Under the pieces are notes generated by a model that was not told the DNA's origin, did not search any database, and was given only the letters and a program-made list of their open reading frames with translations. 64,000 nt of DNA from Costus lasius (taxonomy: Eukaryota > Streptophyta > Magnoliopsida > Zingiberales > Costaceae): positions 61,880,056 through 61,944,055 of the forward strand of contig CM050449.1 in the NCBI GenBank assembly GCA_027563935.2. Reading direction: 5' to 3'. Made by a program: the position numbers and the translations under genes. Positions within the stretch are counted from its first letter, which is position 1; every line of letters begins with the position of its first letter. This document shows, piece after piece, positions 22,148 to 31,993 of the stretch.

Positions 22148-23902
22148 ATGAGCTTCAATGTGCGATCCCTACTGGAAAGGGAGAAGTTTGCTGGGCCGAA
22201 CTTCTCTGACTGGTTCGGACACCTTAAGATTGTTCTTAAGGCAGAGAGGAAACTGTATGTCCTCGAGACGGCGATACCGCCGCAGCCCGCTCCGAACGCC
22301 GCAAGGGCGGTTCGGGATGCCTACGAAAAGCACGTCAATGATAGCATTGATGTCGCTTGCCTGATGCTAGCGTCTATGACGCCACCGCTGCAGCGTCAGC
22401 ATGAGGATATGTCGGCTATAGAAATTATAGCGAACCTCAAGATGCTGTATGCTGCACAGGCGAGGACTGAGCGCTATAATCTGACGAAGCTCTTCTTTCA
22501 GAGCAAACTGGCTGAGGGGAGCCCAGTGGGAGCTCATGTGCTCAAGATGATTGGGCACAAGGAGGCTCTAGAGAAACTGGGGCATACCGTCAACCAGGAG
22601 CTTGCTGTGGACATTATTCTACAGTCTCTTCCGCCTTCTTTCGATGCGTTCATCATTAATTTTAATATGAACAAAATCGATTGTACGCCGGCAGAGCTGC
22701 TGAATATGCTCTTGACAACTGAGGAAACTCTGAAGGGTAAGCCTTCAACCTCTGTCTTAATGGTTCCTTCAAGGAACAAGAAGAAGGGGAAGAAGGGCAA
22801 GACCCCTGTCAAGAATTACAGCAAGGCCCTGAAACAGAAGGTGAAGCGGTCGAAGGACAACAGGTGTTTCCACTGTGGCCAGCTGGGTCACTGGAAAAAG
22901 GACTGTAAAGCGCTCCAAGGAGATAAGAGGGGAAGCATCGCTTCTGGCTCAGGTATATATGTGACTGAGGTCATGTTATCTTCTTCTACCATTTCATGGG
23001 TGTTGGACACCGCATGTGGAGTTCACATTTGTTCAAATGTGCAGGAACTCAAGAGAAGAAGGCAGGTGGGACAGCATGAGGTAGACCTACGAGTTGGAAA
23101 CGGGGCACGGGTTGCTGCTGTTGCTGTAGGAGACTATTTCATTACTTTACCATCTGGCATTGTATTAGAATTGAACAATTGTTATTTTGTACCAAGTATC
23201 ACCAAGAATATTATCTCCATTCCTGCTCTAGTCAGGAAAGGATTTGCCTTTGAATGCAAGATTTCAAAGTGTGTTTTAACTTTTGATAATATTGTGTATG
23301 CGACTGGTTCAATTAACAATGGGTTATACATGTTGGACATGGAAAATTCTATACAAAACATTGATAATAAGAAAGCCAAGTATGCTGATGACAGCACCTT
23401 GCTATGGCATAGTCGTTTAGGCCATATAAACGAGAAGCGCATTAAGCGGTTGCATGATCATGGACTGCTGGGATCATTCTCCTATGAGGAGATTGATACA
23501 TGCAAAGCTTGTTTGATGGGTAAAATGATGAAGTCTCCTTTTCTTCACAAAGGGCAAAGGACTTCAGGTTTACTGGACCTTATACACAGTGATGTGTATG
23601 GGCCATTTAGTAAACATGCCAGAGGTGGCTATCAGTACTTCATTACCTTTACTGATGATTTCAGTAGGTATGGGTATGTCTATTTAATGAGACATAAAAG
23701 TGAATCTTTTGACAAGTTCAAAGAGTTCAAAAATGAAGTACAAAATCAGCTAGGCCGAAATATCAAGGCACTTCGTTCTGATCGAGGTGGTGAATACCTG
23801 AGTCATGCGTTTACTGACTATCTGAAGGAGTGTGGGATTATCTCACAGCTCACTCCGCCAGGAACACCGCAGTGGAATGTGTGTGTCCGAGAGGAGAAAT
23901 AG
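22148..23902 (+). pseudogene. Gag-protease-integrase of copia B (frameshift at its end)
   Basis: The 584-codon frame begins ATG in MSFNVRSLLEREKFAG. Gag occupies about residues 1-235, the CCHC knuckle CFHCGQLGHWKKDC begins at residue 240 and is followed by the protease motif LDTACGVHIC. Integrase has the HHCC zinc segment (HSRLGHINEKRIKRLH, DTCKAC) and the first two Asp of the DDE triad (HSDVYGPF, LRSDRGGEY). After TPPGTPQWN an additional base in a GT run (about 23878-23886, TGGAATGTGTGTGTCC against TGGAATGGTGTGTCC in C) moves the frame and ends it at 23902. The catalytic Glu (SERRNRT) lies in the next frame. Confidence 0.92.
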
Positions 23903-26033
23903 AACGTTACTTGATATGGTTCGTTCTATGATGAGTCAGGCTACTCTTCCATATTCCTTTTGGGGTTTTGCACTGGAAACAGCTGCAAAGGTACTAAACC
24001 GAGTGCCATCCAAGGCAGTTTCAAAGACGCCATATGAGTTATGGTATGGGAAACAGCCTAGCTTGACATTTATCAGGATCTGGGGTTGCGAGGCTTATGT
24101 CAAAAAGCTCGCCTCTGGGAAACTGGAAAGCAGATCTGAGAAATGTATCTTTGTCGGTTACCCTAAGGAAACTAAGGGTTATTATTTCTACGATCCCAAA
24201 GAGAACAAGGTTTTTGTTGCTCGGACGGCCATATTTCTTGAGAAGGAGTTTCTTCTGCAAGAGGCCAGTGGGAGAGAAATAAAGCTGGATGAGATTCCAG
24301 AGGAAGGACAAAGTAGTCAAGCAGAGTTGGATGAGCCTGAGCCGGTAGATCAGGTTATTGAACAACCTGAGGCTCAGATATCACGGGAACCGCGAAGATC
24401 GGGTAGGATCCGTCGACAGCCTGAGCGCTATGACGGAGTCTACATCATTGATAATGATGAACCCCTAACTTATGCGGATGCGGTCAGTGGACCGGAGTCA
24501 GCTAGATGGCTTGATGCTATGCGAGCCGAGATGGACTCCATGTCAGATAACCAAGTCTGGGATTTGGTTGATCCGCCTCCGGGAGTAATCCCTATAGGTT
24601 GTAAATGGATCTTCAAGAAGAAGATTGACATGGATGGTAACGTGGTTACCTATAAAGGCAGACTAGTTGCGAAAGGTTTCAAACAAATCTACGGGATAGA
24701 TTATGATGAAACTTTCTCTCCTGTAGCCATGTTTAAGTCTATTCGGATTCTTTTCGCGATAGCAGCATATTACGACTATGAGATCTGGCAGATGGATGTG
24801 AAAACAGCTTTCCTTAATGGAAATCTGGATGAGGATGTGTATATGACACAACCTGAGGGTTTCACTAATCCAGCAGATCGTCATAAAATATGCAAGTTAA
24901 AGAAGTCCATTTATGGACTTAAACAAGCATCAAGAAGCTGGAACATTCGTTTTGATGAATCAATCTCTGAGTTTGGTTTCATCAAGAACGAGGATGACCC
25001 GTGTGTATATAAGAGGTTTAGTGGGAGCGTGATTACATTCCTAATCCTCTACGTCGATGATATCTTGATCATTGGAAATGATATTCCTGAACTGCATGCT
25101 GTTAAAGCATGGTTAGGAAAATGTTTCCAGATGAAAGATTTAGGAGAAGCAGCCTATGTACTAGGTGTGAAGATCTACAGGGATAGATCTAAGAGGCTTC
25201 TCGGGCTGTGCCAGAGTACTTACATCGATAAGGTCCTGGAGAGATTCCATTTAGAGAATTCTAAACGTGGATATCTTCCAGTCAGACATGGTCTGAATCT
25301 TTCGAAGAGTCAGTGTCCACAAACACAGACTGAGAAAGATGAAATGGACAATACGCCTTATGCTTCGGCTATTGGGTCCATTATGTATGCGATGTTGTGT
25401 ACTCGCCCAGACGTCGCTTACGGGTTAAGCGTGACCAGTCGATTCCAAAGTAATCCAGGTTTGGCGCACTGGATTGCGGTCAAGAACATCTTAAAATATC
25501 TGCGGAGGACCAAAGATATGTTCTTGATATATGGTGGTCAGGAAGAACTCAGTATAGAGGGATATACTGACGCTTCGTTCCAGTCGGACCAGGATGATTT
25601 CCGATCGCAATCAGGCTATGTTTTAAGCTTGAATGGTGGAGCAGTGGTGTGGAAGAGTTTCAAACAGTCTACTGTTGCTGATTCCACAACTGAAGCCGAG
25701 TATGTTGCAGCCTCGGAAGCATCCAAGGAGGCAGTGTGGATTCGTAAGTTCGTGAGAGAACTTGGTGTCGTTCCTTCGAGTGCTGATCCTTTGGTTATCT
25801 TCTGTGATAACACTGGAGCAATCGCACAAGCAAAGGAACCACGGTCGCACCAGAAGTCCAAGCACATACAGAGACGGTTTCACTTGATCCGGGAGATCAT
25901 TGATCGAGGCGAGATCAAGATTTGCAAGGTTCATACAGATGACAATCTGGCAGACCCGCTTACCAAGCCTCTGGCGCAGCAGAAGCATGAGAAGCACTGT
26001 AATAATATGGGTTTGAGATTTCTCAACCATTAG
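23887..26033 (+). pseudogene. Integrase end, RT and RNase H of copia B
   Basis: Open from the frameshift to a stop at 26033. It contains the remaining integrase (SERRNRTLLDMVRSMMSQ, WGCEAYVKKL, FVGYPKETKGYYFY), an acidic variable linker, RT (DNQVWDLVDPPPGVIPIGC, MDVKTAFLNG, YGLKQASRSWN, YVDD then ILII) and RNase H (EGYTDASFQSD, TTEAEYVAASEA, CDNTGAIAQAKE). All motifs match C. Without the one-base shift it would be continuous with the upstream frame, so B could have been active until very recently, or moved with help from another copy. Confidence 0.92.
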
Positions 26034-26042
26034 ATTAAGTGC

Positions 26043-26052
26043 AAGTGGGAGA
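26043..26052 (+). promoter_or_regulatory. Polypurine tract of copia B
   Basis: AAGTGGGAGA, one base before the 3' LTR at 26054 and about 10 bases after the pol stop. Confidence 0.85.
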
Positions 26053-26053
26053 T

Positions 26054-27774
26054 TGTTGGGGTATGCCCTTAAGGCTAATGTTTGAGGCCTTGGGATTGTA
26101 TAAGTATCATGTAATAAACTCTTAAGTTTATAATAAGGCATGGTTGTTATTCAGGTTGTTACCTTGTCTGCTGTAATAAGTGTACTTCTGAATAATGTCT
26201 CAAAGCTGTTCAGCTAGGCTGACAGGCTATAAGTCCTTAGTCGAGATATCTTGGTGAACATGAGACAGCCTTGATATGATGGAGACTAATATGAGTGCTA
26301 ATCTTATAGGATGCTTCGAGCATGGAATAAGATGTAGACTCATGGGTACATTGGATGTACTGGACAGACCCTACTGGGATATTGCATTGCTTGTCACAAT
26401 GTGAATGATCCCTGTAAGCAGCAAGTGGCACATGTCCTTTGACTTGAGATCACTTGTGTTTCTAAATGATGATTGTCATTGTTTTGAGGTAGTTCAATAT
26501 CATTTGAAATATAATGATTATAGACTATCTTGGATGGTGAGCTTGAATCAGGTTAGGACACTAGTGATAGATAAAGGATTGCCGTCTCCTTGTTTAAGGA
26601 GTGTGATGTTCTAAAGGCCCCCCTATATGAGATGATTGAGGTAGTGTATGGCCATACCCAGATGACTATGTGCATCTGATCTAATCATGCTCATCGTATT
26701 GGAGTTACAAGCTTGACATGCTTGTCCAATAAGAACATCCAGTGGCAAAGGACATATGTGTGCCTTGTGAGTTTTGATTCACACTTGTGTCATGGTTTGG
26801 GTGTAGTCTTGGAAGACTATTTCCTTTATATCGGGAGACAGTGATGTGTTGCTAGATACCCCTCACTGATCGTGATAACGTAAGTTGTCGTTACCGACAT
26901 TTAAAGGAAACCCTTAGGGTCGCACAATTTGATGATATGGCTTTCTTGAGTCAGATCGTGTGGACTGAATTGTATGGGTTCAGTTTAAAGGGGTTTAATC
27001 TCTGATTGCAAGTGAGATCTAGCCTGATCATGTTTGATTGATTAGGGCTTTAGATCGGTAAGCTTCGATCGAGAGAGATGATGCTAGATCGGTGAGATCA
27101 GGAGCATCAGGAGATGAACGGCTAGATCATGAGCCATTTGGTTCATAGAGGGTCTAGACCATGCCTTGGCTTGGCTTGGTTTGAGTTTGGTCTTTGGGCC
27201 AAATCGAATTGAACCAAAGCATGAACCGGTTCACTAGGTGAACGCATGGTTCATCAAGAGGGGCGTTTTGGGGTTGGAGAGTGGCTTCATGACTTTCCAT
27301 TTTGGGAAGTCATGTAACGTCATTTGTCTTGATGTCGCCGAAGTGCATTTGCTCTCTTGTCTTTGCGTTTTGTTTTTGGGAAAAGAGAGCTTGCTTGCCA
27401 TCTCGTGTGGAAGGAAGTGGACGACAAGAACAAGCGCTCGGCCAGGGAAACTTCTCCATCATCCTAACATTCGATCAAGGACACCTTGCGCATCCTTGCT
27501 AGCACAAGGAGATCCAAGGAGAAGCCATCTTCTCTTGTGTGTGATTATCTTCGGAGAAGGGGCACTTGCGCCTTTGCTTCCAAAGCTCCATCTAAACCGA
27601 GATGGCTATGGTATGAGTCTCAACTTCACCAAGTTGAACATATGTTTATGCTAAGATTCTTGAAAACCTTTTGCTTCCGCTTGCAATGGTGATGCGCCAC
27701 CCCTTTAAGGTTTTCGCCCCCCCTCTTGAAAGGGATTTTGTTTACTTGCGCTCCCCCATGAAGGGGACACTTCA
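26054..27774 (+). repeat. 3' LTR of copia B
   Basis: 1721 bp, identical in length and apparently in all but one base (27272) to 18636-20356. It is followed by the CAATC duplication. Confidence 0.93.
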
Positions 27775-27779
27775 CAATC

Positions 27780-28001
27780 ATATCAAGGCTGTCTCATGTT
27801 CACCAAGATATCTCGACTAAGGACAATACTGCATGTCAGCCAAGCTGAACAGCATTGAGACATTATTCAAAAGTATACATATGGCAGTAGATAATGCAAC
27901 AACCTGAATAACAACCATTGCCATTATAAACATAGAGTTTATACATGATACTGATAACAAACCAAGGCCTCAAACATTAGCCTTAAGGGCATACCCCAAC
28001 A
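27780..28001 (-). repeat. 5' LTR of copia A, second part
   Basis: Continues the A LTR after B: ATATCAAGGCTGTCTCATG corresponds to 11308 onward, and it ends CATACCCCAACA like 11528. It is followed by the CCCTA target duplication (28002-28006). Confidence 0.9.
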
Positions 28002-29296
28002 CCCTAGGGTTAGGTTCAGGTTCGGTAGGCAATTTCCCTGGGGGTCTATGAGGTATACTAGCTTGTTGTGCTATTTGAGTTTCTAACATCTTACTGTGAG
28101 CAACAACACCATCCAACTTATAATTGATTTGCTTAATGCTCTTTAAAAGCTCATCATTTTTGCTCATCTGAGTACTCATGAGCTTCTCAAACATATCATC
28201 TAAACTAGATTTTTGGGGTTGACTCTGATTTGTATGTCTCTGATTATACCCTCTATTCTCAATTTGTCCACTAGCATGATTGTTACTTTTCCAAGACAGG
28301 TTAGGATGGTTCCTCCAAATAGGGTTGTAGGTATTAGAGTAGGGGTCATTAGTTCTACCTTGATTGTAACCCCCCATGGTTCCCACAAACATCACACACA
28401 ATAGAAGAAACAGCAGCAGTTTGCATCTGAAAAGAATCAAAACGATTACATAATGAATCTACCTTTTCTGCTAGAGAACGCCAACCATCACCCTCGTTCT
28501 TACCATGAGGGGGTCGATAAAGCACTCCTCTCTCGGTAGTCCATTTGTTGTGATTTAGCGCCATCTCTTCAATCAGAGCATAGGCATCTTCCACAGTCTT
28601 CTTCATCAATGCTCCCCCTGCAGCAACATCAACAGTTAAGCGTGTGTTGTAAATCAAACCATTATAGAAAGTTTGAATCAAAACTCAATCTTCTAATCCA
28701 TAGTGAGGGCACTTCCGTTGTAACTCATTGAAGCACTCACATGCTTCACTAAGTGATTCACCATCTCTTTGAGCAAAGCGTGTGATCTGATTCCTCAACT
28801 AGATCATCTTACTGGGACGAAAGTACTTTAGCAGGAAGGCATTTGATAACCGCTCCCGAGTAGTGAATGTCCTAGTTGGGTGTGAATGTAGCCAAGCTTT
28901 TGCTCTGTCCCTGAGAGAAAAAGGAAACAATCTTAGTCTGAGAGCATCATCAGATACACCATTAATTTTCATGGTTTCACAAAATTCAAGAAAAAGAGAT
29001 AAGTGTTGGTTTGGATCTTCCAGAGGAGATCCTCCAAACTGATTCTGTTAGATCATTGACAGGAACGCCGATTTTATTTCAAAGTTATTTACATCAATAG
29101 CAGGCCTAGTAATGCTGGAACGAATTCCTTGTGTATTTGGGGCTGCATAGTCTCTAAGTGTTCTTCTCTTCGCCATGATGGATTCTTCTTCTCTCATTTC
29201 TACAAACTTTAATTTCTTGTGCAATCTAAGAGTTCTATTAATTTCAGGGTCAAAAGGAACTAATGGTCCTGACCTAAGATTTTTGCACATAAACAA
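28002..29296 (-). pseudogene. Gag (N-terminal and central) of Athila E1
   Basis: Gag would build the particle. From 29296 one frame covers the start (MAKRRTLRDYAAPNTQGI and an acidic ending), then the retrotransposon gag domain with NQFGGSPLEDPNQHLSLF, DALRLRLFPFSLRD and FYNGLIYNTRLTVDVAAGG; TAG or TGA stops interrupt it at about 29048, 28800 and 28680. A CDVCGNH segment (about 28410) is the start of a zinc-knuckle-like motif. Near 28400 the frame shifts, and the region 28440-28007 (GYNQGRTNDPYSNTYNP, MFEKLMSTQMSKNDELLKSI) forms the C-terminal coiled-coil part. It continues at 9844 on the other side of copia A. Confidence 0.85.
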
Positions 29297-29433
29297 GTAG
29301 ATTGTCAGAAAAGTTCAGATTTTGCAGAAAACAAAAGAAACTAGAATTTATCACAAAAAATAGTAAAAACCAAAAAAAAAACAAAAGCTTAGTCTAGCAA
29401 TACTATCAATTATATCAATATCAACAAAACCAA

Positions 29434-29453
29434 GGTCCTCGGCAACGGCGCCA
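29434..29453 (-). promoter_or_regulatory. Primer binding site of Athila E1
   Basis: On the minus strand TGGCGCCGTTGCCGAGGACC, a tRNA-Asp-type PBS common in Athila elements, six bases from the 5' LTR edge at 29460. Confidence 0.85.
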
Positions 29454-29459
29454 AAAACT

Positions 29460-29922
29460 TGTTGTATCTCCGTAAGTGCACGGATACTCGAAGTAGCATT
29501 TAAGATATCGAACCACAGAGACCTCGCTGTTAAGTACTAACGAATTGAGTGTTCACTAGCTAAGTGAATTGAGAATTATGAAAATAGCAATCGAACGGTA
29601 TATGTAAAATAAAAGCGAGAGAGTTGGGACTAGGGGTTACCCTCCTTAATATTTATGACTAGATATGATTAAAGATTCATCAACTTATTTTCACTATGGT
29701 AAAGAAATAGTTTACTTAATAAAGAAATTAACTCACTCTTGGGTAGTCAATTTACAAAGAACGATCCTCACTCTCGTGCAAGATCTATTCAATGTTTAAT
29801 AAAAGTAAACTTTGATCAAAGAGATTAAGAATCACTCTCGTGCATTCCACCTCAATGTCAAGATCTCAAGCAAAACTAAGCACTCTCGCATCTTAGTTTC
29901 ACAGGTTTTACTTAAGGTTTTA
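29460..29922 (-). repeat. 5' LTR of Athila E1, first fragment
   Basis: Begins TGTTGTATCTCCG and matches 373-833. It is cut at 29922 by element E2; the last bases TTTTA are the probable left copy of the E2 target duplication. Confidence 0.88.
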
Positions 29923-31993
29923 TGTTGTGATCCGAAAGGACACACTAATGAATACAAGTAGGGTAGACTTATTTCAGGTGTCACAGCTAAAACCTAAGTG
30001 TTGGCGTACAGGGACTTTTGTCACTCCCTGACACGGCACCAAAAACTTGTTGTCCCTAAACTTGTAGTGTCCGCAAGTGCACGGATACTCGAAGTAATAA
30101 AGAAAAGTATCGATCCCATAGAGACCTATGTTGTCAAGTACCGAATAATTGATTTCTTACTATCTAGGTAATCAAAATTATGCAAGCGAGCAAATCGAAA
30201 ACTAAAACAGAATTATCAAAGAGAGAAGATGGGACTAGGGTTTCATTCACTTTAATTTCTATGACTATACATGAATAAAGATTTCGTCAATTTAACTTTA
30301 ATATGATAAAGATGTAATTTACTTAATAAAAGGATTATCTCACTTTCGTGCAGACAATCATGCAGAGATCAACCCTCGCTTTCATGCAAGATTTATCCCA
30401 AGCTGAAGATAAGTAAATCATCAAACTAAGAACTCAAGGATCACTTTCGTGCATCCGAATTCTAGGTTGATAATCTCTAGTGGAATCTCAAGGATCACTT
30501 TCGTGCATCCGAGTCTCGACACTAGTTTTACTCATGGTTCTCCAACGTTCTGATCCTTGCTTTCGCACAAGATCTCCACGTTTGACAACTTAGACTCAAT
30601 CCTAGATTCATATTATATTCATGGCAATTAATCTCCTAAAATCAAACAAATAAGAACTAACCTGAGAAAGTTCCTAACATGCAATTCTAGTGTTCCAAGT
30701 TCTCAAGCAATTACTTTTCAGTCAATGGCGCAAACTCTGAAACATGAATAATAATATAGATCTAAGAGAATCAAAGAACAATCATCACATGAGTAAAATA
30801 ATCATGCTAAGATTAAACGTGACGAAATAATGAAAAAAATAGTCATCTAGTCATTAAAAATCAAGTGAATTACTGCCCCATGTCCCAAAGTGAGTTTAAG
30901 CTATCATAGAGGGAAGATTACAATAATTCATAGTGTTGGTAATCGAAAAAGAGTGAAAGGAACAATTACGGTACAGCCGTAATGAAGATTACGACCGTAA
31001 TCTGGGTGAACAACGGCAGCGCTTGATTTTTTGTTGATTTCTCCTCCGTCTCATCGCTAATCACACTGAAACTTCTGGGACACCTTCTCCTCCTCTATGC
31101 GTAGCTTCCACTCAAATTTCACGGCCGGAGATGCGCTGTATGCTCCCCAGCAATGAAACCTAGGGCGGTGGCATCTGAGGCGGTTTCTCTCTCTAGTGGA
31201 CGAAAATTAGAGCTTTTGGTCTGCTTCTCTTCATCTCGGAGAAAGCTCTCTTTTTGCTTCTTACAGCATCCTATTTAATGGCCTAGATCGATCACAATCA
31301 TCTCCACAAAAATCGGGCTTTATGTTGACCGGAAAAATCGCGATTTTGAGTTGTAATTATCGCCATAATGAATGTTATGGCAGTGCCGTAATTTGGACAG
31401 CCAACTCTCGGGTGAAATTCTTCCGGAATTACAGTACCATGATATTCTTTATGGCAGTGCCGTAATGTCAGTAATCTTTCGGGTGGAAACCCATCCCGAA
31501 TTACGGTACCGTAAATTCCATTACGGTAGTACCGTAAACTTCATCAAATCTCTGTCTAAAAACGCTCCAAAATATGGCACCGTAGAGATTATTACGGTCA
31601 TGCCGTAATACCACGAAATTCTCTGGTCTGAAAAACTTCAAATAATGGCACCTCTCGGGAATTACGGCAGTACCGTGATTTTGATCTACGAGTGTAGTCA
31701 AATTACGGTACCGTAATGTCCATAATGGGGGTGTCGTAATTTGCTCTGAAGCTCTAATTCTTCTGAAATTTGACGTGTGATCTCCTATTGATGTTGTGAA
31801 TTCAGTTATGCATTTGGATTGGTCGAAATCCACTAAAAATCATGCCTTTTTGCCTGAAAATCATTAAAAACTAAAAAAGTGTAGATTCCGCAAATATTGA
31901 TAAAAAAGGCATAAAAATAAGCAAAGTCTATGAATATGATACAAAAATACCAATGTAATGGCACAAAATTTACTATAAATTTCGATGTCATCA
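29923..31993 (-). repeat. 3' LTR of E2
   Basis: 2071 bp. From the left: an approximately 130-bp extension absent from the E1 LTR, then a fossil PBS-LTR junction (30034-30053), then E1-like sequence (TCCGCAAGTGCACGGATACT). CTTTCGTGCA motifs are at 30343, 30444 and 30498. A palindromic TACGGTACCGT array spans about 31360-31740. Confidence 0.88.

Larger units (their letters stand above)
18636..27774 (+). mobile_element. Ty1/copia element B (youngest, in the LTR of A)
   Basis: A 9139-bp element with TGTTGGGG..CACTTCA ends flanked by CAATC (18631-18635 and 27775-27779). Both LTRs are 1721 bp and appear identical except C at 19854 versus G at 27272. It contains PBS, leader, gag-PR-INT-RT-RH and PPT. 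The coding region has one frameshift in integrase and is otherwise open. It belongs to the same family as A and C. Confidence 0.93.
9850..28001 (-). mobile_element. Ty1/copia element A (minus strand, interrupted by B)
   Basis: The element is bounded by CCCTA duplications. Its LTRs are 1679 bp (9850-11528) and, after removing B and one TSD copy, about 1677 bp (17181-18635 plus 27780-28001). Internally it has an initiator-Met PBS, an approximately 1.8-kb leader, and gag-PR-INT-RT-RH in copia order, then a PPT. It is inserted in gag of Athila E1. The LTRs differ at roughly 20 positions by eye, so A is older than B and C. The coding region has a lost start codon, frameshifts, a 77-nt deletion and several stops. 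Confidence 0.9.

Noticed and set aside
30300..30600. CRISPR-like regularly spaced short repeats
   Set aside because: The CTTTCGTGCA repeats are short, imperfect and irregularly spaced within an LTR of a plant retrotransposon; there are no cas genes.
31372..31608. 78-codon frame repeated at 37564-37800
   Set aside because: It is the palindromic repeat array of the E2 LTRs read through; the repeated peptide reflects the DNA repeat, not a gene.
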